64,000 nucleotides of DNA from Akkermansia biwaensis (GCF_026072915.1 NZ_AP025943.1:2356001-2420000), one strand, 5' to 3'; counted from the stretch's first letter, positions 45,006 to 54,200 are shown. The notes: generated by a model not told the origin, from the letters alone. Program-made: numbers and translations.

Positions 45006-46004
45006 TGGTTTATTCCGGGTTGAGAATCGGGAGGCGTCGGGCTGTTGCCAGGCACCGGCCTTATGGGAACGACTAGCCGGCACGGGTTTTCGTTGAAGAT
45101 ATGGAGCAGATTGCGCTATGGAGTCTGTCTTAACAGTCCCTGGCGGAACGGGGAAGAATCTGGAAAACAGATTCATATTCCAGACAGTTCCGTCATGTGT
45201 GTGAAGACTGACAAGGGCAGGGGGGAGGAACATGTGCCGATTGATGCGGCAGAGTTCCGGTTTCCCCGTTCCTGCATTGAATGATCTGGATGGGAAAAGG
45301 CTTTTTACAGAATGTCCCGGGGTGGACGGCTGATTCCGGTTGAGGGCCGGGAAACCTTTTGTTCTGCCGAACGGAAGGGAAGGGGCGAATGATCTTTTCC
45401 CTGAACCTTGTGGGGACACGGGGGGCGCCTTCGTTGTTCCGGTGCCGTACGCACGCGTTCGTGAATACACGAATTTAAAGAGAGCCTTTTTTTCCGCCTT
45501 CTTAAATGCGAAGGGAGACGGGAAAGCCCGTGAAGACATTGCACAAGGAATTGTCCATGAAACCTCCTGCAAGAAACCTTCTGCAAGCGGTAAGAATTCC
45601 CGCCGGAGGAAAGAGGATGTTTTTGAAGAGCCGCGGGCAGAAGGCGGAGATGTTTTGAAGGCGCCATGAAAAAATCCGGGCACGGCTTGCTAGCTTTTCA
45701 AGGTATCCGGACAGGCCTGTCCCGGAGTGAATTACTGTTTTTTTGGCGAAGGTGCCGCCGCCGTACGCAGAAAGTACCGGTTCCTGATTGTTATCGGGAT
45801 TTTTTACATCGTTGCCGGGGCGGGAATTAATGGGGAGGGAGATGGGGAAATTTCCCGGTCCGGAATGATTCATGGGGCCGCCAGTCCGTTGCGGCCATTG
45901 TATCTCCATGCCGCGGAATGCGGTTTACGGGAATAAGAAAGCGCCGGGCGTACCCGGCGCTTTCCAGTGTGTTTTACTATAGCAGGAAGTGTAACGTTTC
46001 CGGA
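45006..46004. other. Intergenic region between gdhA and gadC
   Basis: About 930 bases separate gadC from the gdhA terminator. Frames on both strands at about 45305-45669 (109-120 codons) have no recognisable features and atypical composition, and overlap each other, so neither is accepted. The stretch could hold promoters and a long leader for the minus-strand gadC-glsA unit. No riboswitch fold was recognised. Confidence 0.5.
45937..45964 (-). terminator. Strong intrinsic terminator after gdhA
   Basis: GAAAGCGCCGGG and CCCGGCGCTTTC pair over 12 bases with a CGTA loop. It lies 40 bases beyond the gdhA stop and separates gdhA from the following genes. Confidence 0.75.
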
Positions 46005-47360
46005 TCAGACCACTCCCTGGTCGATCATGGAGTCGGCCACCTTGACGAAGCCGGCAATGTTGGCGCCGGTGACGTAGTTGGTGAAGGACTTGTCGGAGGA
46101 ATATTCCTTGGCGTGGGCCAGGGCGTTGGCGTGGATGTTGGCCATGATGCTCTTGAGCTTGTGGTCCACTTCCTCGCGCGTCCAGGACAGGCGCTGGCTG
46201 TTCTGGGACATTTCCAGACCGGAGGTGGCCACGCCGCCGGCGTTGGCTGCCTTGGCCGGGCCGTACAGGATTTTGGCGGCCAGGTAGGTTTCAATGCCTT
46301 CCAGGTCCGTGGGCATGTTGGCGCCTTCGGCAACCAGCGTACAGCCGTTCTTGATCAGGGTACGTGCGTCTTCCCCGTTGATTTCATTCTGCGTGGCGGA
46401 GGGGAAGGCGCAGTCGCACGGGACGCTCCAGGGACGCTGGCCTTCAAAGTATTGTGCCTTCGGGAACTGCTTCACGTATTCGGAGATGCGGCCGCGGCGC
46501 GTGTTCTTGAGGTCCATGACCCAGGCGAGCTTTTCCGGGGAAATGCCGTCCGGATCGTAGATGTACCCGTTGGAGTCGGACATGGTGACGGGCTTGGCGC
46601 CAAGCTCGTTGAGTTTTTCAACAGTGTACTGGGCCACGTTGCCGGAGCCGGACACCAGGCATACCTTGCCTTGCAGGTCGTCGTTGCGGGTGGCAAGCAT
46701 GTTCTGGGCGAAGTAAACGCAGCCGTAGCCGGTCGCTTCCGGACGGATCAGGGAACCGCCCCAGTTGAGGCTCTTGCCGGTGAGAACGCCGGTGAATTCA
46801 TTGCGGATTCTCTTGTACTGGCCGAAAAGGTAGCCGATTTCGCGGCCGCCTACGCCGATGTCCCCGGCGGGAACGTCCGTATCCGCACCGATGTGGCGCT
46901 GAAGCTCCGTCATGAAGCTCTGGCAGAAGCGCATCACTTCATTGTCGCTTTTGCCCTTGGGGTCGAAGTCGGAGCCGCCCTTGCCGCCGCCCATGGGAAG
47001 AGTGGTGAGGGAGTTTTTGAAAACCTGTTCAAAGCCCAGGAATTTGAGGATGCCCAGATTCACGCTGGGATGGAAGCGGAGGCCGCCCTTGTACGGCCCG
47101 ATGGCGCTGTTGAATTCCACGCGGTATCCGCGGTTCACCTGGACCTTCCCCTGGTCGTCGATCCACGGCACGCGGAACAGGATGGTTCTTTCCGGTTCAA
47201 CGATCCGTTCCAGAATCGCGTGATCTTCGTACTTGGAATTCGCGGCCAGAACCGGTTCGATCGTGCTGAGCACTTCCTGAACAGCCTGGATGAATTCTTT
47301 TTCGTGACCGTTCTTGGATCTGACCAAGTCGAGTACGCGCTGGGAATATGTCTGTGCCAT
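46005..47360 (-). CDS. gdhA: NADP-type glutamate dehydrogenase
   Basis: This 451-residue hexameric-type enzyme interconverts 2-oxoglutarate plus ammonia and glutamate. The family signatures are present: NSAIGPYKGGLRFHPSVN, LPMGGGKGGSDFDPKG (catalytic lysine region), MTELQRHIGADTDVPAGDIG and GKSLNWGGSLIRPEATGYG. The length is that of the 450-residue assimilatory form, which uses NADPH. It is next to the glutaminase-GadC unit, although not co-transcribed with it, and may consume ammonia that glutaminase releases. Confidence 0.95.
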   Translation of the reverse strand: MAQTYSQRVLDLVRSKNGHEKEFIQAVQEVLSTIEPVLAANSKYEDHAILERIVEPERTILFRVPWIDDQGKVQVNRGYRVEFNSAIGPYKGGLRFHPSVNLGILKFLGFEQVFKNSLTTLPMGGGKGGSDFDPKGKSDNEVMRFCQSFMTELQRHIGADTDVPAGDIGVGGREIGYLFGQYKRIRNEFTGVLTGKSLNWGGSLIRPEATGYGCVYFAQNMLATRNDDLQGKVCLVSGSGNVAQYTVEKLNELGAKPVTMSDSNGYIYDPDGISPEKLAWVMDLKNTRRGRISEYVKQFPKAQYFEGQRPWSVPCDCAFPSATQNEINGEDARTLIKNGCTLVAEGANMPTDLEGIETYLAAKILYGPAKAANAGGVATSGLEMSQNSQRLSWTREEVDHKLKSIMANIHANALAHAKEYSSDKSFTNYVTGANIAGFVKVADSMIDQGVV

Positions 47361-47684
47361 CTCTCTGTATTGTATTTGGGTTAACGCTGCGTGCGCGGCT
47401 GGTTCCGCGCGTGCGCCTTCCGTTTATCATTCTGCGGCGCTGGCTAGCAATCCTTTTTTTCTTTGATGAACAGGAGGGGTCAGCAGGAAAATAGAAAATA
47501 TCTTTCTATGTTGTGATTTTTAATCTGACCCCTTGTTGCAGAATTTCATGGCGTCTGGATATCATGGAACGCGGAGGGAGTCGCCGGGGTTTATTCCGGG
47601 CCGGACGTAAATAGGCGTTGCCGCGCTGCTTCCCCTGTGTATCTTTTCCATCCGGCATGAAAGAACCGTGAAGGGCAGACAGTT
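47361..47684. other. Intergenic region with REP-like element
   Basis: This region upstream of gdhA contains an inverted repeat, AGGGGTCAG at 47475-47483 and CTGACCCCT at 47525-47533, that brackets the left copy of a 22-bp repeat. No gene is seen. Confidence 0.5.
47509..47530 (+). repeat. REP-like 22-bp repeat, left copy
   Basis: The sequence ends TTTTTAATCTGACC and is identical to 49288-49309 over 22 bases in the same orientation. Here it continues as CTGACCCCT, which pairs with AGGGGTCAG at 47475-47483. The GGGGTCAG end is typical of REP elements linked to RAYT transposases. Confidence 0.7.
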
Positions 47685-48134
47685 TTAAAGCCTTAATGAC
47701 ATGTGGCGTTCGCTTGCTTCAAAGCCCAGTTTTTTATATAAAGGAAATCCATCGTCCGTGTGATCAAGAATGACTTTCCGGACGCCTCGCCTTTTGAGTT
47801 CCTCCAAAGTCAGTCTCAATAATTTTTCAGCATGGCCTTTCCTGCGATGGTCCTTCACAGTATAGACGTTAAGTAATACTGCAATTTTTCCGGAGGGACA
47901 GGAGGGGAGAGGAGCCGTCATGAAAATACAGGCCATGCAGGTGGCGATCATCCGTCCCTTGTCCGCGGCAATAAAGATCAATAAATCGTCTTTTCCCAGA
48001 TGCTCCCTTAAATAGGCCTCCGTCTCTTCACGGAAGCGTTCCCTGGTTGGAATTTCTCCCATGGACGAGGCAAATTCCATGCGTACATTCATGAAGTTTT
48101 CCAGATCCTCCCCGTTTGCCTGCCGATATTCCAT
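47685..48134 (-). CDS. GNAT family N-acetyltransferase
   Basis: This 149-residue protein has the GNAT fold. The acetyl-CoA binding motif is VYTVKDHRRKGHAEKLLRLT (RRKGHA), followed by LKRRGVRKVILDHTDDG and the usual end YKKLGFEASERHMSLRL. GNAT enzymes acetylate small molecules, protein N-termini or antibiotics. The substrate is unknown. It lies between the REP-like repeats and the RAYT gene. Confidence 0.82.
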   Translation of the reverse strand: MEYRQANGEDLENFMNVRMEFASSMGEIPTRERFREETEAYLREHLGKDDLLIFIAADKGRMIATCMACIFMTAPLPSCPSGKIAVLLNVYTVKDHRRKGHAEKLLRLTLEELKRRGVRKVILDHTDDGFPLYKKLGFEASERHMSLRL

Positions 48135-48239
48135 CGCGTTTCCTCCCTTGAATTACAGTTGATGATGATTTTGTTCCAGCGTCTGCACCTGAAAGCCGTC
48201 CGTTGCTGCTGTTTTCTGCCGTATGAGTGCTCTGCCGGG

Positions 48240-49250
48240 TCAGGCTGTCAGCCGTTCTATCCAGGCCCTGATTTTCAAGTCCGTTTCCGCCATTTTCCTG
48301 GCCCGGTGGAGCAGGGTTCCCATGGATTTGGGGATGCCCATGTGCAGGCGGTTGCTGATCCATGCGTAGGGTACCATGGTGCTTTGCCGCACAGCCAGCG
48401 CAATGACAAGTTTGGAAGGATGGCTGTACGGAGTGGTGAGCAATTCTTCTTCCGACAGGCCGAAGGCTTTCAGACCGTTTTTAACGATGATTTCCGCCTG
48501 GTATTCCCCTATTTCAGAGGCCCGGACGCCTGTGGTGACGGGTTTTCTGCGCGCCAGCCTGGGAAGTTCGCTCACCAGTTTGGCCCGGAAGGCGCTGGAC
48601 CCGTAGCACCAGCCGCGCTGGACGGTTCCCGGACCCACATGCCCCACGGGAATCAGGGAGCGTTCGTCCATGCGTTCCGCTTCAAAACGGCCCATCAGGT
48701 GATTAAGGTATTTCTGGCGCCCTTCTTCCGTGTCCGTGCAGCCGAAGCACACGAGGCCACGCTCCGGATGAATCCATTTGGGGCGCCTGGCGGGGGCGTC
48801 CAGCCACGCCGGGAGGCTGGTCCACTTGCAGCCGGAGAGGAAGGTATGGCGGCGCGCCAGCCCGGAGCGCGCGGGATTCAGGTGGATGTAGTCAATGATG
48901 GTGGAAAAGTAGTGGGCGTTGTCCGCTTCCACCACCATTGCGTGGTAGCGGCCCGCAAAGAGGTGGCCGCGCATGCGGTGGCGCGCGTTGAAACGCTGGG
49001 TATAGGCGGTTTGCAGCCATTTCATGCCGTCCACCAGATTGGCCCTGGAAGTCTGGAAGAGAAGGTGGTAATGGTTGGCCATCAGCGCGTAGGCGTAAAC
49101 GGTCCAGCCGCATCTTCTGGCAGCCTCCTGGAACGTCCTCAGAAACGTCTTTCTGTCTTCATCGTCCAGGTAGATCGCGTCTCCGCGGTTGCCTTCGCTC
49201 TGCACGTGGTAAACCGCTCCGGGGTATTCGATTCTCAGGGTCCGGCTCAT
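48240..49250 (-). CDS. RAYT transposase (REP-associated tyrosine transposase, Y1 family)
   Basis: This 336-residue protein belongs to the IS200/IS605-like Y1 HUH family. It starts SRTLRIEYPGAVYHVQSEGN, has the HUH histidine pair in MANHYHLLFQTS and the tyrosine region near LQTAYTQRFNARH, then GHLFAGRYHAMVVE and DYIHLNPARSGL, all typical. Unlike short IS200 transposases it carries an extra C-terminal domain of about 150 residues, which is usual for some RAYTs. Such proteins move or maintain REP elements. The right copy of the 22-bp repeat sits 37 bases upstream of its start codon. Confidence 0.85.
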   Translation of the reverse strand: MSRTLRIEYPGAVYHVQSEGNRGDAIYLDDEDRKTFLRTFQEAARRCGWTVYAYALMANHYHLLFQTSRANLVDGMKWLQTAYTQRFNARHRMRGHLFAGRYHAMVVEADNAHYFSTIIDYIHLNPARSGLARRHTFLSGCKWTSLPAWLDAPARRPKWIHPERGLVCFGCTDTEEGRQKYLNHLMGRFEAERMDERSLIPVGHVGPGTVQRGWCYGSSAFRAKLVSELPRLARRKPVTTGVRASEIGEYQAEIIVKNGLKAFGLSEEELLTTPYSHPSKLVIALAVRQSTMVPYAWISNRLHMGIPKSMGTLLHRARKMAETDLKIRAWIERLTA

Positions 49251-49287
49251 GCCGGAAGAGTAGCGGATGGAGGTGGAAATGCAAGAT

Positions 49288-49309
49288 TGTTGTGATTTTT
49301 AATCTGACC
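49288..49309 (+). repeat. REP-like 22-bp repeat, right copy
   Basis: Identical over 22 bases to 47509-47530 and in the same orientation, this copy lies immediately upstream of the RAYT gene. It lacks the CCCT continuation of the left copy, so it has no full inverted repeat. Confidence 0.7.
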
Positions 49310-49395
49310 ACTGCGTGTAAAAAAAGATGAGGTGAAAATCGAATTTTCATGCCTCGTGCGGAGTGGCGGCATGTGCGCTGCACGGGCTACTGGAG

Positions 49396-51186
49396 CTACT
49401 GGAGCTTTTCCCTCCGCATGATTTCGGAGAGCACCAGATAGAGGTCCGTCTTGTTGACGACGCCCAGAAGATGGTCGTTGTCCGGATTCACCAGGGCCAG
49501 GGATTCTCCGCAATGGGGGCGGGAGAAAATGCCCAGGGCTTCCGGCAGGTGCATGTCCGCGGGAAGGGTGGGCATGTCGTTGCGCAGCACGTCCATCGCA
49601 AGCACGGCCTGGGCCAGTTCCTTGTTGCGGGCGAAGGCCGCCACGTCTTCCGCTTCCACGCTGCCCAGGTATTTTCCGGCGGGGGAAGTGACGAAGATGG
49701 GCTGCGCCGGATTCTTGATGAGCATGGAGGCAATAGTTCCGAATTTATCCAGCGGATGCACTACGGGCGGATCCTTGCGCGCCACGTCCTGAAGCTGTAC
49801 CTGGGCGAGCGGCTTGTCAAAGGTGCTCCGGGGGCCGAAGGCCAGGGAATCGTGGTACATGGACTGGGCCTTGGTCAGCCGCGCCGTGCCGTAGGAGACC
49901 AGCACGCCGATGATGAGGGGGAACATCATCTGCCCGGCCATGGTGAATTCCACCACCAGCACCAGGGAAGTGATGGGAGCGTTGGCCGCCGTGGTGAAGA
50001 AGGCGGCCATGCCCACCAGGGAATAGGCAATGGCGTGTTCCCCCGGCACGCCCATTTGCGTGAGCGCCGCGCTGAACAGGAAGCCGAAGACGCTGCCGAT
50101 GGTCAGGCTGGGCGTCAGGGCCCCCCCCACGGTACCGACACCGAAGACGATGGCAACGGTGCAGATTTTCAGGGCCAGCAGGATGGCCGCCTTTGTCGTG
50201 TCGAACTCGTAGTGGATCAGCGCCGTGATGATGTTTTTTCCGTTGCCTACGATTTCCGGGTAAAAGATGGCGATGACGCCCACCAGCATGCCGGCGGCCA
50301 TCAGGCGCACGGGCAGCCAGTGTCTTTTGCCGTTCAGATATTGGCGGGATTTTTTCAGGACCAGCAGCCAGAGACTGGCCAGCAGGGAGGCCAGACACCC
50401 CAGCAGGACGCACCAGAGCACGTGCTGGTTGCCCGTCAGGGAAACTTCCTGCTGGAGCTGGTAGATGGGGGCCGGTTCATGGAAAAGCCCCATCGTGAAG
50501 TAACCCGCACAACTGGCGACCAGGAGAGGGGCCAGGAAGTCAATGGTCAGCGCTCCCAGTACAATCTCGCTGACGAACAGGCCGCCGGCCAGCGGCGTGT
50601 GGAAGGCGGCGGACATCCCGGAGGCGGCGGCGCAGGCCACCACCAGCCTCAGGCGCGGGGCGGAAAGGTGAAAGAAGCGTCCCAGGGCGGACCCCACCAC
50701 CGCGGCGGACTGCACCAGCGGACCTTCACGGCCTATGGAAGCGCCGGACCCGATGGAAAAGACGGCGGAAAGGGAACGCAGAAGGCTGGGCTTGGGAGGC
50801 ACGTAGCCGTTGCCCAGGGCCACGGCTTCCATGTATTCCGTGGCCTTGGCCGGTACGAAGCGCTGCGTGAACAGGAGGGTGAGGCCGGCCAGCAGGCCCC
50901 CCGCCGCGGGAACGAAAATGCACCAGGCCCAGTCCTGGGAAGCCATTTCCTGGAAAGCCTGTATTTGTCTGTAGCCGTGGCGGCCCGTCAGCAGGTCCTG
51001 CACCAGTTCCACGCCCATTTCAAAAAGAAGGGCGGTCAGGGCGCCCAGGGCGCCGACAAGGGCCGCCCAGATGAAGATGACCTGCTTGTCTCCCAGCTTG
51101 ATTTTCTCCCGCAGGTTCAGTGCCATGCGGAGCCAGGACCAGGACATGTGCGTCTTGCCTGCGGTCTGATCTTCCTCGTTCGTCAT
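49396..51186 (-). CDS. ClC-type chloride/proton antiporter with C-terminal CBS region
   Basis: This 596-residue protein has a ClC transport core followed by a C-terminal CBS-like region (about residues 455-590). Core signatures are SIGSGASIGREGPLVQSAA, with the gating glutamate in GREGP, then AAASGMSAAFHTPLAG and GTVGGALTPSLTIG. The gating glutamate suggests exchange rather than a simple channel. It overlaps the upstream EIIA-like gene by ATGA and so is co-expressed with it. CBS regions often sense nucleotides. Confidence 0.9.
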   Translation of the reverse strand: MTNEEDQTAGKTHMSWSWLRMALNLREKIKLGDKQVIFIWAALVGALGALTALLFEMGVELVQDLLTGRHGYRQIQAFQEMASQDWAWCIFVPAAGGLLAGLTLLFTQRFVPAKATEYMEAVALGNGYVPPKPSLLRSLSAVFSIGSGASIGREGPLVQSAAVVGSALGRFFHLSAPRLRLVVACAAASGMSAAFHTPLAGGLFVSEIVLGALTIDFLAPLLVASCAGYFTMGLFHEPAPIYQLQQEVSLTGNQHVLWCVLLGCLASLLASLWLLVLKKSRQYLNGKRHWLPVRLMAAGMLVGVIAIFYPEIVGNGKNIITALIHYEFDTTKAAILLALKICTVAIVFGVGTVGGALTPSLTIGSVFGFLFSAALTQMGVPGEHAIAYSLVGMAAFFTTAANAPITSLVLVVEFTMAGQMMFPLIIGVLVSYGTARLTKAQSMYHDSLAFGPRSTFDKPLAQVQLQDVARKDPPVVHPLDKFGTIASMLIKNPAQPIFVTSPAGKYLGSVEAEDVAAFARNKELAQAVLAMDVLRNDMPTLPADMHLPEALGIFSRPHCGESLALVNPDNDHLLGVVNKTDLYLVLSEIMRREKLQ

Positions 51187-51656
51187 TGCAGGGCTTGTTG
51201 AAGGGATGCCAGCAGGGCGGCTTCATCTCCCGTCCATTCCCCTCGGGGGCCCAGCGGAGCGTTTTTATGCCAGCGCAGCAGCTTCTGCATGGTGGTCAGG
51301 TAACCGGTGACCATAACAGTAGGGACGCCCAGCATGACAATGAGGTGGGCGGTCTGGGCGCCATCCGGCCAGCGGATGCCCTCCGGGCTGATGCCTACGG
51401 AGACGTACATGGAATCCAGGGCCGTGGTGCGGCCGTGCGGTACCGCCAGCCCGTGGTCCAGATAGGTGGTTTGCGTTTCTTCACGCAGGAGCACGGCATT
51501 CTTGATATGCCTGGACTGCCTTTCATCAAGGACTTCCGCCATGGAATCCACCAAGGTTTCCAGAGCCTGTTCCTGTGTTGTGTCGGGCTGGAGTGTGCGT
51601 ACGTGAATTTGAAGATTGTCTGCCACCGGGTCTGCTAAAGGCTTTTGGCTTTTCAT
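51183..51656 (-). CDS. PTS EIIA type-2 (fructose/nitrogen) domain protein
   Basis: This 157-residue stand-alone protein has the EIIA-Fru/Ntr fold. It starts SQKPLADPVADNLQIHVRTL, and the phosphorylatable histidine is in LDHGLAVPHGRTTAL. AHLIVMLGVPTVMVTGYL follows. Such a protein would take phosphate from HPr. It overlaps the ClC gene by ATGA, so it probably regulates or works with the transporter. ATG 51656 is chosen; a longer frame to 52169 overlaps the divergent gene and is not accepted. No EIIB or EIIC is present. Confidence 0.85.
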   Translation of the reverse strand: MKSQKPLADPVADNLQIHVRTLQPDTTQEQALETLVDSMAEVLDERQSRHIKNAVLLREETQTTYLDHGLAVPHGRTTALDSMYVSVGISPEGIRWPDGAQTAHLIVMLGVPTVMVTGYLTTMQKLLRWHKNAPLGPRGEWTGDEAALLASLQQALQ

Positions 51657-51848
51657 TCTAGGAGGGGAGCCATGATTATCAAGGAAATTCTGGCCTGCGG
51701 ACGGGGAAGGAAGGCGGTCCGGCGTCCCGTCACGGAAAAAAGCGCCATGCCCGGGGGGGGGGCAGGAAGGCTTTTGGGGCGGTTCCGTCATGAAACGGCG
51801 TGTTTTGGGCTTTCTCTTCTCCCGGAATAGGGCTACCCTGCCGCCGTT

Positions 51849-52385
51849 ATGCAGGATTCGGAGGTAATCAAACTCGTCAAACCCGTGCCGTCCGACAAAC
51901 TGGCCATCCAGGTGCTGGTGATGTGGTACAATGCGGTGCGCCCCAAATGGAAAAAGCCGCTGGACCTGACGATTACCGGCTTTTTTGTGCTGATGACCCT
52001 GTATTCCTTTTCCCTGCGCCCGCTGCCTCCGTTCGCGTGGTTTTCCCTGGCTGGTGCCTTGGCGGCGATCATTCTGTCCTGGTTTTACGTCCCTTTTCTG
52101 GCGAAGGCCGCCCTGGCCGCCAACAAGAAAGTGCCGCTGTATTATCAGGAAAAAGACTACGTTTTCCATGAAGACTACCTGACTTTTTCCAGTGAAGGCG
52201 TGGACCCCCTGAACATTCCCTATGACCGCTTTACGACGCTCTGCAGGACGCGCCAGGCTCTTCTCTTCCTGTTCGGCAAAAAACTAGTGCTGTGGCTCCC
52301 TCTGCACATCATGAGCGCGGAGGAAATGGAAAGCATCCTGAACCGGTTCCGCAATCACGGGGTGGAGGTGAAGGAACTTTACTGA
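51849..52385 (+). CDS. YcxB-like membrane protein
   Basis: This 178-residue protein has two hydrophobic helices (about residues 41-75: LTITGFFVLMTLYSF and WFSLAGALAAIILSWFYVPF). A C-terminal YcxB-like domain follows, with the DYVFHEDYLTFSSEGVDP block and a C-terminal LPLHIMSAEEMESILNRFR. Family members are membrane-anchored proteins without a proven role. The start follows an ATG with no strong ribosome-binding site. It is divergent from the EIIA-like gene and is followed by the Nudix-like gene on the same strand. Confidence 0.7.
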   Translation: MQDSEVIKLVKPVPSDKLAIQVLVMWYNAVRPKWKKPLDLTITGFFVLMTLYSFSLRPLPPFAWFSLAGALAAIILSWFYVPFLAKAALAANKKVPLYYQEKDYVFHEDYLTFSSEGVDPLNIPYDRFTTLCRTRQALLFLFGKKLVLWLPLHIMSAEEMESILNRFRNHGVEVKELY

Positions 52386-52502
52386 TGGGGAGGCGCTGGC
52401 CGGATGCCGGAGTTGCGGAAAAGGGTAAAGCGCAGCATCTGAAAAATCGCATTTTCCGGGCTTTTTGATTGAGCGGAGGTGCAAAACGGGTAGGGTAGGC
52501 CC

Positions 52503-53123
52503 ATGTCACGTTACAATGGAGAACAGGTACTGGTGGTTCCCCGCGCCGTCTTTGAGGAAGCCGGTTATTTCCAGGGACACCGCGAGGGCGGGGAACATTA
52601 TCTGGACGCGTTCATGAAGCCTGGAATAGCCTCCTTCATGGACCGGGAAGCCGCGGAGAACGATCCGTCCCACAAGCAGATCATCGCCTATGCCATCTTC
52701 TGCCACCAGGGCCGCATCCTGCACTACACCCGTGGCGGTTCGGGGGGAGAGGCCCGGCTGCATGACAAGGGCTCCATCGGCATAGGCGGCCACATCAATC
52801 CGGTGGACCGCCAGTCCGGCCATGACGACGTTTCCACCTATCTGGCCGGCGTGGAGCGTGAAATCCGCGAGGAGCTCGTCATTGACGGAGGCTGCACCCA
52901 GCGCGTACTCGGCGTGATCAACGACGATTCCAATGAAGTGGGCGCCGTGCACCTCGGCATCGTCCATTTGTTCGAACTGGATACGGACCGGGTGCGCGCT
53001 AATGAATCCGCCCTGGACAATCTGCGCTTTGTAACTCCGGAAGAATTGTCCGGGGATATGTTTAATAAGCTGGAAACCTGGTCCCGGCTTGCCCTGGAGT
53101 TGTTCTGGAAAAGGCGTTCCTGA
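52503..53123 (+). CDS. Nudix-like hydrolase
   Basis: This 206-residue protein has a Nudix-type box: GGHINPVDRQSGHDDV and, after a short insertion, YLAGVEREIREELVID, where REIREEL supplies the metal-binding glutamates. The N-terminal LVVPRAVFEEAGYFQG and IIAYAIFCHQGRILHYTR are seen in a subgroup with an HTH-like or phosphoesterase-type name. The box has an insertion between the glycines and the REXXEE part. Its substrate is unknown. It is followed by the convergent PEP-CTERM gene at 53217. Confidence 0.75.
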   Translation: MSRYNGEQVLVVPRAVFEEAGYFQGHREGGEHYLDAFMKPGIASFMDREAAENDPSHKQIIAYAIFCHQGRILHYTRGGSGGEARLHDKGSIGIGGHINPVDRQSGHDDVSTYLAGVEREIREELVIDGGCTQRVLGVINDDSNEVGAVHLGIVHLFELDTDRVRANESALDNLRFVTPEELSGDMFNKLETWSRLALELFWKRRS

Positions 53124-53216
53124 TTTTACTGTTTTGCGGGACAATGCTTCTGCCGCATTGTTCCGGACAGGCTATTCCGGGGTTGCGTTGCCGGAAAGGC
53201 GGCTCCTTACCTGGTT

Positions 53217-53978
53217 TCAACTGCGGCGGCGGCCGAGCAGGAGCCCCAATCCCAGCAGTCCGAGCGAGGCCGCGGCCGGTTCCGGAACGGCACTCAGAGC
53301 GTATTCCTTCATCTGGTCTTTTGTCAGGGCTCCCATATACAGGTCAAAGTTGTTCAGGGTATATTCCCCGGTGACCCCGTTCGGGACGCTCCAGGTATTG
53401 CCGGAACCGTCCTTGGCTGAGAAGTTGAGCTGGGTCATGGTGACGCTGCCGAACCTGACGCCGGTGCCGTTCAAAGATGCAAGAGTGGTCAGTGAAGACG
53501 TGTCATTGCCCAGCATGGCGGAAATGGTGACATTTCCATTACTGTAAGTGTAAAACAGGGTAAGGGGCTGTTCTGCGGAATAGCCGGACAGGGTATTCGT
53601 TTTCCAGGGGGAGGCGGCAGCGGTGCCTCCATTGTAGTTAAAGCCTCCCACGCACAGAGTAAGGTCTCCGGAATCCGTCAATTGAAAGCCCATTCCTTCC
53701 AGGTTCTTGTAGTTGGAGGTGGTGTTATAGGTAAATAGCAGGCCCACATCCGTTCCGGAGGTGGCTTCCAGACCGGAAATGGTAAATGCCATGGTCCATG
53801 AAGTGGTTCCGCTCACCGGAACGGTGGTGGGAGAAGAGACATTCAGAGTATCTCCGTTGCTTCCGTCGTAGATGGTATAATCCTTTGAATAAGCAGGATT
53901 CAGACCATTGATGGAAGCGCCGCAGCACAGGCTGCTTCCCAGAATGGCGGCCAGGAGGGACAGGTATTTGGTCTTCAT
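53217..53978 (-). CDS. PEP-CTERM sorting-domain surface protein
   Basis: This 253-residue exported protein has a signal peptide (KYLSLLAAILGSSLCCGA) and a beta-rich LamG-like or carbohydrate-binding-like domain with NYKNLEGMGFQLTDSGDLTL. The PEP-CTERM tail is VPEPAAASLGLLGLGLLLGRRRS. Its body is not clearly homologous to the one at 41239-41982, but both share the tail and the upstream inverted repeats. It would be sorted to the surface by an exosortase elsewhere in the genome. Confidence 0.87.
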   Translation of the reverse strand: MKTKYLSLLAAILGSSLCCGASINGLNPAYSKDYTIYDGSNGDTLNVSSPTTVPVSGTTSWTMAFTISGLEATSGTDVGLLFTYNTTSNYKNLEGMGFQLTDSGDLTLCVGGFNYNGGTAAASPWKTNTLSGYSAEQPLTLFYTYSNGNVTISAMLGNDTSSLTTLASLNGTGVRFGSVTMTQLNFSAKDGSGNTWSVPNGVTGEYTLNNFDLYMGALTKDQMKEYALSAVPEPAAASLGLLGLGLLLGRRRS

Positions 53979-54038
53979 ATTGATTGCTCTAGCAGATTGG
54001 AAAAATGTTTCCTGGGCAGGAGAACATCCGTTTTTTAT

Positions 54039-54055
54039 CGGATTCTTAATCCGCC
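54039..54055. repeat. Inverted repeat copy A (gene-proximal), PEP-CTERM locus 2
   Basis: The sequence CGGATTCTTAATCCGCC has the same CGGATT-N3-AATCCG palindrome as locus 1 but with centre CTT. It lies 61 bases upstream of the start codon at 53978. It is the exact reverse complement of 54201-54217. Confidence 0.85.
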
Positions 54056-54200
54056 TGTAACATCCGCTTCAGTAAACAGTGATAAAAGCTAGAGAATCAT
54101 AGGGAAATGAATTTAAAAAAAAGACCAGATATGTAAAATTTCCATGGGAATCAATGTTTTATGATAAATAATTCATTCACCGTTAATATTTTTAATTGTT

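Noticed and set aside
45305-45669. Opposing 109- and 120-codon frames in the gdhA-gadC gap
   Set aside because: They overlap each other on opposite strands with no recognisable motifs; neither is preferred.
45006-45683. In-frame upstream extension of the GadC gene
   Set aside because: It would add 226 residues without GadC features; the methionine at 45005 gives a normal-length antiporter.
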